Shown: positions 33,569-42,414, counted from the stretch's first letter. The stretch: 64,000 nucleotides of DNA from Pseudarthrobacter sp. fls2-241-R2A-127 (GCF_030209355.1 NZ_JARVSF010000013.1:186001-250000); one strand, 5' to 3'. Notes: generated by a model from the letters alone, not told the origin. Made by a program: numbers and translations.

Positions 33569-33724
33569 CGTTTCCCCTGATATTCCAGGCTTCCGCTAAC
33601 GCTCCAGCCGTGGAATGGCGAAATGGCGGCAAGAGAGGAAAAGGGCATAAGGGAACCTGGCAACAGCGGTCCTGCGGACCCTCCGCTTCGCTCCGGTCTC
33701 TCGCTGCGCTTCGAGACGCTGTTG

Positions 33725-33739
33725 GTCGGCATAGCCGAC
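33725..33739. repeat. Cargo-type palindrome (GTCGGC-ATA-GCCGAC)
   Basis: Same 3-base-loop format as the 19-28 kb palindromes, inside a 33.66-33.83 kb block dense in short palindromes such as CCGCTTCGCTCCGG. Confidence 0.45.
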
Positions 33740-33845
33740 AGGTTCCACCGCTCGCTTCGCTCGCCGGTCCGTCAGTCGCTGCGCTCCCTCCGGCTATGCC
33801 CAGCGCTGCGCTTGAGTGGAGGACACCCCGCCTGCCCCGCCGCAT

Positions 33846-33854
33846 TTGTCCACA
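33846..33854 (+). promoter_or_regulatory. DnaA-box-like site
   Basis: TTGTCCACA matches the TTRTCCACA consensus. A second, one-mismatch site TTTTCCACA is at 33256-33264. Confidence 0.45.
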
Positions 33855-34001
33855 GGTGGACGACGCGGCAAAGGGTGCAGCCAGGCGGTGGATCACCTGG
33901 CGCTGCGCACCAGGTTTGTCCGAGGAGGACGGCCCGTCGGCCGGCCCGCTGCGCGGCCCAGTCGGAGCAGTTCCCGACACGGTTCACCAGTAGGCCGTCA
34001 G

Positions 34002-34016
34002 GCCAGCGGAGCTGGC
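34002..34016. repeat. Cargo-gene palindrome (GCCAGC-GGA-GCTGGC)
   Basis: Perfect 6-bp stem with loop GGA, 99 bp before the start at 34115. Confidence 0.5.
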
Positions 34017-34114
34017 ACGGGAGCTGGACCGTACATCGAGTCTCCGCGGACCCCTGGCGGGACCTGCACTCGATGCCCGACACCTGCATCCCGAGAAACA
34101 GAAGAGGCATCGTC

Positions 34115-34447
34115 ATGACACACGCCCGGAAGGCATCCAGGTCCGCACGCCGGCCACAGCCGCAGCTCTCGCCCTACGACACCGGAGCAAGGTGCGAGGC
34201 CAAGCCGTGGATCCCCTACGGAGAGCGAGTCACTGAGGCGACTCCGGCGGAGAGCTTTGGCAAGGTCGACTTCGACGATGAAGAGAGCGGCACGGTCTGC
34301 GTCGCCTACCTCGAGCGCGACAAGGACGGTGGATACACCCTTCACGTCGCACCGCTCAGCGAGGACCGGAAGGTCCGGGTGGCAATCCATTACGAACGCG
34401 GCGGTGCCAGGGTCAACAGTGCCCAGGCGTCGGCAGCTGCCGCGTAG
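34115..34447 (+). CDS. Hypothetical protein, 110 aa
   Basis: Basic N-terminus, then a beta-rich domain (GTVCVAYLERDKDGGYTLHV). AGAAGAGG precedes ATG 34115. Unknown function. Confidence 0.55.
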   Translation: MTHARKASRSARRPQPQLSPYDTGARCEAKPWIPYGERVTEATPAESFGKVDFDDEESGTVCVAYLERDKDGGYTLHVAPLSEDRKVRVAIHYERGGARVNSAQASAAAA

Positions 34448-34615
34448 TGACCTGCCGACTGAGAAGGAACACCGGGAATCATTCCGGAAAACATTGCGGC
34501 GAAAGAGGACGCGAATGATGCAGCGACAGACGAGTATCACAATCCGGACTGCCACCGCGGCGGCCTCGGCGGGATCTATGCCGATGACCAAGATGACCAG
34601 CCGGGAGGCATCACG

Positions 34616-35104
34616 ATGACCAGTGGATTCAGCCATGCCCTGCTCGTGACCGGTTCCCGGACCTGGGACGCCGCGGAGGCCATGAAGGCGGCTTTGAACG
34701 AGGCCTGGAGAGCCTGGGGACCGTCTGCGGTCGCCCGACCCGTGCTCCTCTCAGGGCACTGTCCCAAGGGTGCTGACGCCATGGCCGAGCGGCTGTGGCG
34801 GGCTGCCGGCTTCGAAGTAATTGAGTTCCCGGCCGACTGGAGCGCTGAGCCCAAGGCGGCGGGCTTCACCCGGAACCAACGGATGGTCGATGCCCTCGTC
34901 GCCATGCGCGCCGGGGGAGCGGAGGTCCGTGTCGCCGCCTTCCTGGACCTTTGCAGCAAGTGCGACCAACGCACCGGCCAGCAGCAGCTGATGCCCGGAA
35001 CGCCAGGGCACTTCTCACATGGCACCGTGCACGCCCGCTCCCGCGCCCTGGCTGCAAGCATCGAGGTCGAAGACATCATCCACCCGCGCCTGCCTCCGTT
35101 CTGA
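34616..35104 (+). CDS. SLOG/YspA-like Rossmann protein (DUF2493 type)
   Basis: The 162-residue protein has the SLOG pattern: LLVTGSRTWD at the N-terminus, LLSGHCPKGADAMAERLW, FPADW and AGFTRNQRMVDAL. Such proteins bind nucleotide-derived ligands and often accompany defence or nucleotide signalling. GGGAGG precedes ATG 34616. A perfect 15-bp hairpin follows. No effector gene is adjacent, so its role is open. Confidence 0.75.
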   Translation: MTSGFSHALLVTGSRTWDAAEAMKAALNEAWRAWGPSAVARPVLLSGHCPKGADAMAERLWRAAGFEVIEFPADWSAEPKAAGFTRNQRMVDALVAMRAGGAEVRVAAFLDLCSKCDQRTGQQQLMPGTPGHFSHGTVHARSRALAASIEVEDIIHPRLPPF

Positions 35105-35126
35105 CAAGTGCACACCCCGGAGATGA

Positions 35127-35160
35127 CAACAGCCCTGCAGCTGGTGCTGCAGGGCTGTTG
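35127..35160. terminator. 15-bp perfect hairpin
   Basis: CAACAGCCCTGCAGC and its complement around TGGT, with only a weak T tract after it; a probable terminator between the converging SLOG and lsr2 genes. Confidence 0.65.
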
Positions 35161-35228
35161 ATCCTTGATTCGAATAGGTGGCCGGAAATCTCTCCGGTAT
35201 GGCCCGAAAGACTGCGGAAAGGGTGGGG

Positions 35229-35564
35229 CTAGAGAGTCCGCTCGATGCCGTGTGCCTCATCGTGGGCCTTCATGACAGCTTTCGGAATGCGACCAAACTC
35301 GGGCACTTCATGACCGTTCTCGCGCGCCCACTTACGGATCTCCTCACGTTCCTCGGGCGTCGTCTCGGGCACGAGTCGCTTCTTCTCGCCCTTCTTAGTG
35401 GCCTTTCGACCCTTACTGATGTATTCCTTGAGATTCTTCTCAAGCTCTTTGCGCTCTTCGTCGGTCAGGTCTATCTCGAACCAGGTGTCGCCCAGTCCGA
35501 AGGTGACTGTGGCAGCATCCGGCTTGCCACTGATGTCCGACTCCACAATATTTCGAATAGCCAT
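35229..35564 (-). CDS. lsr2: Lsr2-like nucleoid-associated xenogeneic silencer
   Basis: The 111-residue protein has the Lsr2 plan: an N-terminal dimerisation part (TVTFGLGDTWFEIDLTDEE), a basic linker (SKGRKATKKGEKKR) and the DNA-binding domain (REEIRKWARENGHEVPEFGR). The minor-groove RGR loop of chromosomal Lsr2 is FGR here, so its sequence preference may differ. Its own promoter region is AT-rich, compatible with autoregulation. Plasmid-borne Lsr2 may silence plasmid genes to reduce fitness cost. ATG 35564 has only a weak ribosome site. Confidence 0.85.
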   Translation of the reverse strand: MAIRNIVESDISGKPDAATVTFGLGDTWFEIDLTDEERKELEKNLKEYISKGRKATKKGEKKRLVPETTPEEREEIRKWARENGHEVPEFGRIPKAVMKAHDEAHGIERTL

Positions 35565-35771
35565 GTCTTGAATGGTAGACGATCCGAACCACCTTAGAGA
35601 AGTCTTTGGGCACGCCAGAACGACAGATCTTTCGAATGCCTTCATCATAGGCCGAAAACGCTGCTATACCAGCATAATAAACCCGCAGCACTGCTAAAAT
35701 CACACTGCCAGCGGGTGCCTTTCCCCACCCCTGTAAACCGACCATTCGACACGATCGAGAGGCCCCCCACC

Positions 35772-37697
35772 ATGACCATTCTCCAGACCGTCGACGACCA
35801 TCCACTGACGGACGACGGCGTCGACCTGTTCGCCCTGATGTGCCAGCGCCGCGGCTGGACCGACGAGTACTTCCGCGAGATCGAATCAGCTGAACACGAC
35901 GAGCTCCTGGGCCTGGCCGAGATGGTCGAGGCCCTGGAAGACGCCCGCGCCGCCGGCCACAAGGTCACCATCGCCCCTGACTTCGACATGGACGGGATCT
36001 CCTCCGGTGTGCTCGGCTACGCCGGACTGTCAGAGCTCGGCTTCGACGTCGAGCTGCACGTGCCCGACTACCGCCGCGGCCACGACCTCACGGCCGAGGA
36101 CATCGCAGAGATCGCCGCGACGTGGCCGGACACCAAGGTCCTGCTGACCTGCGACGGGGGAGTGAACTCCCACCGCGGGATCGCCGCCGCCCGGGCTCTG
36201 GGATGGAAGACCCTGGTCACCGACCACCACGAGGAGCTCGAACCCGGTTCGAGCGCCGACGTCACCGTCGACCCCTGTCGGATGGACGAGACCTACGCCA
36301 ACACCGGCATCTGCGGCGCACACGTGCTCTACCAGGTGTTGGAGGCCTATGCCCGCGTCCACCGGCCGGAGAAGCTCTGGGAGATCCGCCTGCTGCGCCT
36401 GTTCGCCGGCCTGGGCACCGTCTCCGACGTCATGCCAGTGCTGTACGAGAACCGGCAGCTGGTGCGCGACTCGCTGTCCATCGCACGGCTGCTGTACGCG
36501 CCCGCGCCGCGCACCGTCCCGACCCCCTGGGGCTTCGACCCGGACCCCGAGGCGATCGACGTCGGGCAGTCGACGCTGATGCAGCTGCTGCGCGTCGACC
36601 CGCACCACCCGGCCTTCGTCCGGGCCTTCGAGGGCTTCGCGGTCCTGCTGAAGGCCTTCGGCCAGGCAGGCAAGGTCCGCGACATCGACAGTATCGACGA
36701 GGGCTTCTACGGGTTCTACCTCGCGCCGGCGATGAACTCCCCGCGCCGCACGGGCGACCCGCTCGCACCGTGCTTCGGTGTGTTCACCGCGCCTGACCAG
36801 GACTTGATGCTCGAGGCGGCACACCAGGTCATCGCGACCAACGAGAGCCGCAAGGAGCTTGTCGAGGTCCACACCCAGGAGCTCGAGGAGGGTGATCAGC
36901 CGCTGGCCCCCTGGGTCTACTTCTCCGAGGCCTACCCGGGCATGTACGGTCTGCTCGCCAACCGGCTGATGGAGCGCCACGGCCACCCGGTCGTCGTGCT
37001 CAACCGTCCCGTCGGGCCGGATGACTACGTCGGAGGCTCCGGCCGGGCACCGTCGTGGTTCGGCATCATCGACACGCTCGAGCACCAGGACGGCATGCGT
37101 GCCATCGGCCACCAGCAGGCCTGCGGCGTCAAGGTCGACCGGGCGGAACTGCTCGACGGTCTGGTCGAAGCATTGCGGGAGGCCACGCAGGTTGCCCTGC
37201 TGGCTGTCGTCCAGGATGAGCGCCGGGCCGACCTGGTCCTGGGCCCGGACCGGGACTGCGATGCTGGCCTGGACGACCTGGAGCCTCTGGTCGGCTTCGT
37301 CCGGCGTGTGGAAGCGCTGCGGCCCTTCGGCCACGGCTTCGTCGAGCCGGTGGTCGAAATCGCTGTCGAGCCCCTTGGGCTGCGGGTGGACCGGATCGGT
37401 TCCGATACTGACTGCGGCCATGAGCGCACCGACGCCAACCTGATGACCAACGCCCGCGGCTACCGCGTGTGCCGCCTGTGCAAGAAGCATCTGCGGCTGG
37501 TCACCAGGTCCGGGCTGTCCTGCCTGTGGTGGAACGTCGCCGAGGAGAAGGAGCCGGAGATTTCGGCTCTGACCCGGTCGGCCAGCCGCACCGAGGTCGG
37601 AACGCTGCGTTTCATCGCGAAGCTGCAGCTGAACACCTTCCGCGGCGAGACCCGCGTCCAGGCCGTCATCGAAGAGCAGATCCCCGCGTCTGTCTGA
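35772..37697 (+). CDS. RecJ-like DHH-family phosphoesterase/exonuclease
   Basis: The 641-residue protein shows DHH-family motifs: APDFDMDGISSG (motif I), LLTCDGGVNS (motif II) and LVTDHHEE (motif III). DHHA1-like and OB-type regions follow, with FGHGFVEPVVEI near residue 520. It ends in a cysteine-containing segment (CGHERT, RVCRLCKKHL) that may bind zinc and is not typical of RecJ. It likely degrades ssDNA 5' to 3' in recombination or replication. The CPBP gene follows after 19 bp. Confidence 0.8.
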   Translation: MTILQTVDDHPLTDDGVDLFALMCQRRGWTDEYFREIESAEHDELLGLAEMVEALEDARAAGHKVTIAPDFDMDGISSGVLGYAGLSELGFDVELHVPDYRRGHDLTAEDIAEIAATWPDTKVLLTCDGGVNSHRGIAAARALGWKTLVTDHHEELEPGSSADVTVDPCRMDETYANTGICGAHVLYQVLEAYARVHRPEKLWEIRLLRLFAGLGTVSDVMPVLYENRQLVRDSLSIARLLYAPAPRTVPTPWGFDPDPEAIDVGQSTLMQLLRVDPHHPAFVRAFEGFAVLLKAFGQAGKVRDIDSIDEGFYGFYLAPAMNSPRRTGDPLAPCFGVFTAPDQDLMLEAAHQVIATNESRKELVEVHTQELEEGDQPLAPWVYFSEAYPGMYGLLANRLMERHGHPVVVLNRPVGPDDYVGGSGRAPSWFGIIDTLEHQDGMRAIGHQQACGVKVDRAELLDGLVEALREATQVALLAVVQDERRADLVLGPDRDCDAGLDDLEPLVGFVRRVEALRPFGHGFVEPVVEIAVEPLGLRVDRIGSDTDCGHERTDANLMTNARGYRVCRLCKKHLRLVTRSGLSCLWWNVAEEKEPEISALTRSASRTEVGTLRFIAKLQLNTFRGETRVQAVIEEQIPASV

Positions 37698-37716
37698 CCA
37701 CGGAAAGGAGGCGGGG

Positions 37717-38541
37717 ATGCCCGCTCCACCCATCAAGTCCCGGCTCGTCTCCATCGCGTGGTGTGTCCTCGTGCCCCTCGGCGTGCTCGCCGCCTACCTG
37801 GGACTTGGCCTTGCCGTAGTTTCCGTGGTCGGCGAGCCCGTCCTGGGTACGGCGGTGCTCGGAGGCCTGGTGGCGCTGCTCGTCGGCGCTGCCAGGCTCT
37901 TCCGGCCCCGGTGGTTCGCCAACGCGCCAACGGTCCGACCGATGTCCGGAACACCGCGCTTTACCCGAACGGTGCTTGGGTGCCTGGCTCTGGCGTTCTT
38001 CGCCGGCCAGTCCCTGGCCCTGTGGCTCTATACCCTGGGCGGCTCGGCGGGATTCGATGAATCGACCCGAGCCAGGACAGACGCCGGTCCCGTCGTGGCC
38101 CTCCTGCTAGCACTGGTGGCAGCGCCGGTGGCCGAGGAGATGCTTTTCCGCGGCCTGCTCTACCCGCTGCTGCGGCGCAGGGTCGGCATCGTCGCGGCGG
38201 TGCTCGTCACCGCCGCGGGCTTCAGCCTGCTGCACGCCAACGTCGTCCAGTTTGCTGCCACGCTGCCCCTGGCGGTGCTGCTGGCGCTGGTCTACGAACG
38301 CGCCCGCGTCCTGTGGCCGTGCGTGCTGCTCCACCTGGCCTTCAACCTCGCGGCCGTCCTTGTCCCCGCCCAGCTGCTGGGCGCATTGGCGAACCCCGTC
38401 TCAGCGCTGCTGATGACCGCGGCGTTCCTCGCGTGCGCCCTGGCGGTGTACCGCATGGCGGCACCCGCGCCCGGGCCTGCACAAGACGACAGGGAAGCCG
38501 GCGGGGAAGAAGGCAGGGAAAGCGAGCCACAGGCCGCATAG
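37717..38541 (+). CDS. CPBP-family intramembrane metalloprotease
   Basis: The 274-residue protein has about eight membrane helices and the CPBP (CAAX/Abi) motifs: EEMLFRG, FSLLHANV and LLHLAFNLAA, which bind the metal inside the membrane. Known members process prenylated proteins or give bacteriocin immunity. Here the substrate is unknown. AAAGGAGG precedes ATG 37717. It shares an operon with the DHH protein and is followed by a terminator. Confidence 0.85.
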   Translation: MPAPPIKSRLVSIAWCVLVPLGVLAAYLGLGLAVVSVVGEPVLGTAVLGGLVALLVGAARLFRPRWFANAPTVRPMSGTPRFTRTVLGCLALAFFAGQSLALWLYTLGGSAGFDESTRARTDAGPVVALLLALVAAPVAEEMLFRGLLYPLLRRRVGIVAAVLVTAAGFSLLHANVVQFAATLPLAVLLALVYERARVLWPCVLLHLAFNLAAVLVPAQLLGALANPVSALLMTAAFLACALAVYRMAAPAPGPAQDDREAGGEEGRESEPQAA

Positions 38542-38574
38542 CGGCCGGGCTCAATGTGCAGGACTGACGCTGGT

Positions 38575-38629
38575 GCCCTCCGGGCGACCTTTCGGCCGTG
38601 GGCCGACGGTCGCTCCGGAGGGCCTGCTC
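38575..38629 (+). terminator. Hairpin terminator
   Basis: Stem GCCCTCCGG/CCGGAGGGC enlarged by inner GCGACC/GGTCGC, followed by CTGCTCTT. A further 9-bp inverted repeat (GGTGACCGG/CCGGTCACC, 38633-38656) lies before the next gene. Confidence 0.65.
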
Positions 38630-38711
38630 TTGGGTGACCGGGGTGATCCGGTCACCGGGGGATTGGCTGAAGGATTTTCGTCAGCCAGACCTGAGAGGAG
38701 GTGGATCCACC

Positions 38712-39122
38712 ATGGCAGTCGTCAACAAGTGCGCGTATGACGCGCAAGGCCGGCTCGTGCGCCCCAGCGGCAGCGAAGTGCGCCGCGCGCGGTTCGCCAG
38801 CGACTTCGACACCGGTGAGAGGCCGACCTTCGATCGAGGGTCCATGCACTTCTTCACCATGAGCACCAGCGGCCGCACGGCGGAGCAGGCGCACGAACGC
38901 GCCCGCGAGATGCTTGCCCGCTTCTTCGAACGCGCCGAGTCCGTCGCTGGCTTCCGCAAGCTCGAGATGCGCCGGAGGCAGGGTGTGATGCCCTGCAACC
39001 GCAACGTCTCCATCACCTACGAGATCCTGTACGCCGTCGAGGACGGCCACCGGGTCCGTGCCCACATACCCGAGTCCCCCAATGCGGGATACCGGCGAGG
39101 CCGCAGCGCGGCCGCCTTCTAG
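38712..39122 (+). CDS. Hypothetical protein, 136 aa
   Basis: Basic protein with a helix (TAEQAHERAREMLARFFERA). Strong ribosome site GAGGAGGTGG. Own terminator. Unknown function. Confidence 0.6.
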   Translation: MAVVNKCAYDAQGRLVRPSGSEVRRARFASDFDTGERPTFDRGSMHFFTMSTSGRTAEQAHERAREMLARFFERAESVAGFRKLEMRRRQGVMPCNRNVSITYEILYAVEDGHRVRAHIPESPNAGYRRGRSAAAF

Positions 39123-39163
39123 GCGGCCGGCGCACCCAGGGCCTCGCACCAGCGTGAACGCGC

Positions 39164-39219
39164 AGAAAGGCCGGAGAGCTCCCTTCCCACGGGGATGCTT
39201 CTCCGGCCTTTCTGTTTTC
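39164..39219 (+). terminator. Hairpin terminator
   Basis: Perfect 14-bp stem AGAAAGGCCGGAGA/TCTCCGGCCTTTCT followed by GTTTTC. Confidence 0.85.
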
Positions 39220-39462
39220 ACGTTCCTGTGACAACAACACCTGGTGACGGTTCCTGGCCCTAACACCGATGCCCACTATATCAGTGTCGATTCATCATGT
39301 GCAATGCAGTCGGCGTCCCATTCCGGCGACCATTCGAAGGTCTGTCTCGAATCACTCGGAATAACTCGGAAGCCCGGTCGACCAGGACGCGGGACCCATC
39401 GCGATCGCTCCCGTCAGGGCCGTCAGGGCCTGATGCTCCGCTGCACGGGAGGACGCAGCGCC

Positions 39463-39889
39463 GAGGTGTACCACGTGTCGTGGTACACCTCCCGATCCCA
39501 GTGCTGGCCTGCTCAAACGGCGGGTCAGGCGACCGCGGCCGAGGGAGTCTGTACCACGTGCCCGAGCGGACGTGGTACGCCGTATTGCCTTGGCAGATCA
39601 GCGTTTTCGGCGGGTGTACCACGAGTACCACCAGATTCCGAGCGTTTACATATGTGCGCGAAGGACGCCTCCGATCGGTCATCCAGCCAGTAAGAGCTCT
39701 TATCCCCATGCGCGTATATCTAGTCTTTATTTAGTGGTACAAGTGGTACAGGGGGTATATAAAGCCCGTCTGACCAGGGCAAACGCCTGTACCACGTGCA
39801 AATCTCCATGTGGTACACCCCGTTTGGAGAAGTCCTGAAATCCCCGACTGACCAGGGGAAACAGGTGTACCACGTCAAGTGGTACACCT
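39463..39889. repeat. Iteron array, probable plasmid replication origin
   Basis: Twelve half-sites of TGTACCAC/GTGGTACA type occur in 427 bp. Four pairs form inverted repeats (39463-39491, 13-bp arms; 39551-39578; 39788-39817; 39863-39889, 11-bp arms). One pair is an exact tandem AGTGGTACA twice (39733-39750), and one is direct (39615, 39624). An AT-rich stretch sits in the middle. Primase-helicase and polymerase genes follow, as in iteron origins. Confidence 0.75.
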
Positions 39890-40043
39890 TCCGATACCCA
39901 TTGGGGGTATACCGGCTCGCTGCTGCAGCCGGATCCCAGCTCTGGAGGTTCCCGGCCGGCCGGTCGGAAGAACTCCCCGAACCCCGACCAGGGGGTCGGG
40001 CGGCTCACGCCGCCCGCGGGGGAGTGCTCGAGCACGAGAAGCC

Positions 40044-40085
40044 AGCGGCTCCGTGGGGCATACGCCCCCGGAGCCGCTGTTTCTC
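40044..40085. terminator. Hairpin terminator
   Basis: Stem AGCGGCTCCG/CGGAGCCGCT then GTTTCTC; it insulates the primase promoter from upstream transcription. Confidence 0.6.
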
Positions 40086-40188
40086 ATTCCAGACCGCACG
40101 CTCTCGTCGTGTCGCCGTGGCCTCCGGGTCTCGCGCGCGACCCCTCCGAGCCCCACCCGGGTACCACCCGGGACCTCTGTCGGACCAT

Positions 40189-40240
40189 GAGTCGACTATC
40201 AGTCGACTCGTTGCGAAAGACCATTCGGATGGCATAGAGT
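40189..40240 (+). promoter_or_regulatory. Replication-operon promoter with operator
   Basis: TTGCGA (40211-40216), 18 bp, TAGAGT (40235-40240). Just upstream is a perfect 9-bp inverted repeat GAGTCGACT-ATC-AGTCGACTC (40189-40209), related to the 16-bp plasmid operator. Here it lies upstream of, not inside, the start region. Confidence 0.55.
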
Positions 40241-40328
40241 CGTGAGCACGTTCCTATTCGATTACGAGACCAATCGGCTTCCCACTCACTGCCGGCAGGT
40301 ACTCGACGCGATCGAGAAAGACAGCAGC

Positions 40329-42170
40329 ATGACGACTCCTGACGACCCAACGCCCGTCTTCGACGAGGACTTCGACACCCCCTCGACCAACCCTGTCGCC
40401 GACGCCTTCACCGAGGTCATGACGTACTTCGCCGACGGCGGCGACATCGCCCCGCAAAACGAAATAGTCACGCGCGCGACCGAGGTCTACCTCCAGCTGA
40501 TCGACCCGTCGGACCCGCCCGCACCGCGCCTGCTCGAGAAGCAGCTGCTCGCGATCGTGAACGGCGTCTCCAAGGCCGAGAACAGCAAGACCAAGGTGGC
40601 TGCCGAGAAGCTGCCCCTGGCCCGGCACCTGACCTACTGGCAAGTGGCGCAAATCCTGTTGAGCCTGCACCACGTGATCCGCATCGCCCCCAGCGCCAAG
40701 GACACTGACCGCGAGTACGACCTGCTGGCGATGTACCAGGCCACCGGTCCGGGCCGCGGCACGTACACCACCAGCGAGGACGACATCCGCACCACGGCAC
40801 GCCGTTACAACACGCAGCTGACACTCAAGGAGTTCGCCGAGGTCCTGGCAGTACTCCGCGAGGACAGCCCGCGCCGGCACCAGTGCAGCCACAGAGACCT
40901 CATCGCCGTGAACAACGGCGTGTTCCACTACGGCCGCGAGGCCCGGGACATCCATGAGGGCGGCAAGGCCTTCCACTTCGAACCCAAGTCGCTCGTGCCC
41001 TTCGACCCGGCACTGGTGTTCCTGGCCAAGTGCCACATCGACTACGTCGAAGACCCGGACAACCCGGTGATCGTCCACCCTGTCGACGGCTCGGTCTGGG
41101 ACATCGAGTCCTGGATCCGCGAGCTCTCCGACGAGGAGGGTATCCCCGAGCTGCTCTGGGAGGTCATCGGCGCGATCATTCGGCCGCACGTCAGTTGGGG
41201 CAAGACTGCCTGGTTCTATTCAGAACAGGGCAACAACGGCAAGGGCACGCTGTGCTCGCTCATGCGCAACCTGTGCGGGCCACGCTCGCACACCTCGATC
41301 CCGCTGAGCGACTTCGGCAAGGACTTCGCGCTCGAGCCGCTCGTGCGCGCCAACGCGATCATCGTCGACGAGAACGACGTGGGCACCTTCATCGACAAAG
41401 CGGCCAACCTGAAGGCGATCGTCACCAACGACGTCATCCAGATCAACCGGAAGTACCGGATGCCGATCGCCTACCAGTTCTTCGGCTTCATGGTCCAGTG
41501 CCTCAACGAGTTCCCGCGCGTGAAGGACAAGTCCGAAAGCTTCTACCGCCGGCAGCTGTTCGTACCGTTCAACAAGAGCTTCACCGGCATGGAGCGCAAG
41601 TACATCAAGGACGACTACCTCCAGCGCCGCGAGGTCCTGGAGTACGCCCTCTGGTACGTGCTCAACCGCGCCGGCGCAGCCGACCCGGGCAACTACTACC
41701 AGCTCTCCGAGCCGGTGGCGACCAAGGTGGTCCTGGCCGAGTACAAGGAGGCCAACGACCCCGTGCGCGCCTTCTGGGAAGAGTTCCGCGAGCGGCTGGT
41801 GTGGGACCTGGTGCCTTTCACCTTCACCTATGACCTCTACAAGGCCTGGTTCGCAGACGTCTCGCCCTCGGGGTCGCCGGTGAGCAACAAGCAGTTCATC
41901 ACGGACCTGGTTGCGATCGTGCGGCCTGACCCGCTGTGGCACTGCCCGGACAAGAACAAGAAGATCCGCCCCGGCCAGATGATGGCCACCCCCGAGACGA
42001 CCATCGCCGAGTACGAGCTGAAGAAGTGGATGAACCCGCACTACAGCGGCTCGGACCCGAAAAAGAAGTCGCAGCCGGTCCTTCAGGCCAACTACCGCGG
42101 CCTGCTCCGGCACACAGGTCCCGCCGCCCAGGTGGACGCCGACGACGAGGACACCACAGGAGAGGACTGA
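40329..42170 (+). CDS. Phage/plasmid D5-type primase-helicase (SF3)
   Basis: The 613-residue protein unwinds DNA at the origin. The SF3 helicase P-loop YSEQGNNGKGTL is near residue 297, with the Walker B-type NAIIVDEND about 50 residues later and a sensor-like VTNDVIQINRKYR. The D5-N type domain lies ahead of it and a winged C-terminal part behind. No zinc-finger or AEP primase motif is obvious, so primase activity is uncertain. ATG 40329 is chosen because the predicted transcript starts near 40247, just after a GTG at 40242 that is the alternative. Confidence 0.85.
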   Translation: MTTPDDPTPVFDEDFDTPSTNPVADAFTEVMTYFADGGDIAPQNEIVTRATEVYLQLIDPSDPPAPRLLEKQLLAIVNGVSKAENSKTKVAAEKLPLARHLTYWQVAQILLSLHHVIRIAPSAKDTDREYDLLAMYQATGPGRGTYTTSEDDIRTTARRYNTQLTLKEFAEVLAVLREDSPRRHQCSHRDLIAVNNGVFHYGREARDIHEGGKAFHFEPKSLVPFDPALVFLAKCHIDYVEDPDNPVIVHPVDGSVWDIESWIRELSDEEGIPELLWEVIGAIIRPHVSWGKTAWFYSEQGNNGKGTLCSLMRNLCGPRSHTSIPLSDFGKDFALEPLVRANAIIVDENDVGTFIDKAANLKAIVTNDVIQINRKYRMPIAYQFFGFMVQCLNEFPRVKDKSESFYRRQLFVPFNKSFTGMERKYIKDDYLQRREVLEYALWYVLNRAGAADPGNYYQLSEPVATKVVLAEYKEANDPVRAFWEEFRERLVWDLVPFTFTYDLYKAWFADVSPSGSPVSNKQFITDLVAIVRPDPLWHCPDKNKKIRPGQMMATPETTIAEYELKKWMNPHYSGSDPKKKSQPVLQANYRGLLRHTGPAAQVDADDEDTTGED

Positions 42171-42177
42171 TCCGACC

Positions 42178-42414
42178 ATGCCCACAATCGCCAGGGCCAT
42201 CACCGAGCTCGCCCGGGCGGTGACCGACCTCGCCAAGCAACAAGGCAGGGCAAGCACCGCGCTGGCCGATGTCGCCCGCGAACAGCGGATCACCAACCTG
42301 ATCGTCCGCTCGCAGATCAGTGCCGACCCGGAGGAGAAGCGGCGGCTCGTGGCTGAGGCCTCCAGCCGGATGGACGCCCCGCGCCGCCGCTCTCCACACA
42401 ACCCGATCGACTGA
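42178..42414 (+). CDS. Small helical protein, 78 aa
   Basis: Helix-rich (ITELARAVTDLAKQQG) and close behind the primase-helicase gene, so co-transcribed. Unknown, perhaps a replication accessory factor. Confidence 0.55.
   Translation: MPTIARAITELARAVTDLAKQQGRASTALADVAREQRITNLIVRSQISADPEEKRRLVAEASSRMDAPRRRSPHNPID

Larger units (their letters stand above)
32133..34114. other. 2-kb non-coding region, candidate centromere and replication origin
   Basis: No open frame here has a ribosome site and plausible composition. The stretch holds four RGACCAGCA repeats, a 22-bp inverted repeat, GTACGGG repeats, DnaA-box-like sequences and many short palindromes. It separates parRM from the next plus-strand genes. 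Confidence 0.6.
39214..40328. other. Non-coding origin region upstream of the primase gene
   Basis: 1.1 kb without a supported gene. It contains the iteron array at 39463-39889, an AT-rich segment at about 39705-39765 (GCGTATATCTAG, GGTATATAAAGC), a terminator hairpin and the primase promoter. Confidence 0.65.

Noticed and set aside
36030..37754. A 574-codon minus-strand frame
   Set aside because: Antisense to the DHH phosphoesterase; no family features.
39463..39889. CRISPR array
   Set aside because: Repeat units are palindromic half-sites of 8-13 bp with uneven spacing and no cas genes; an iteron origin fits better.
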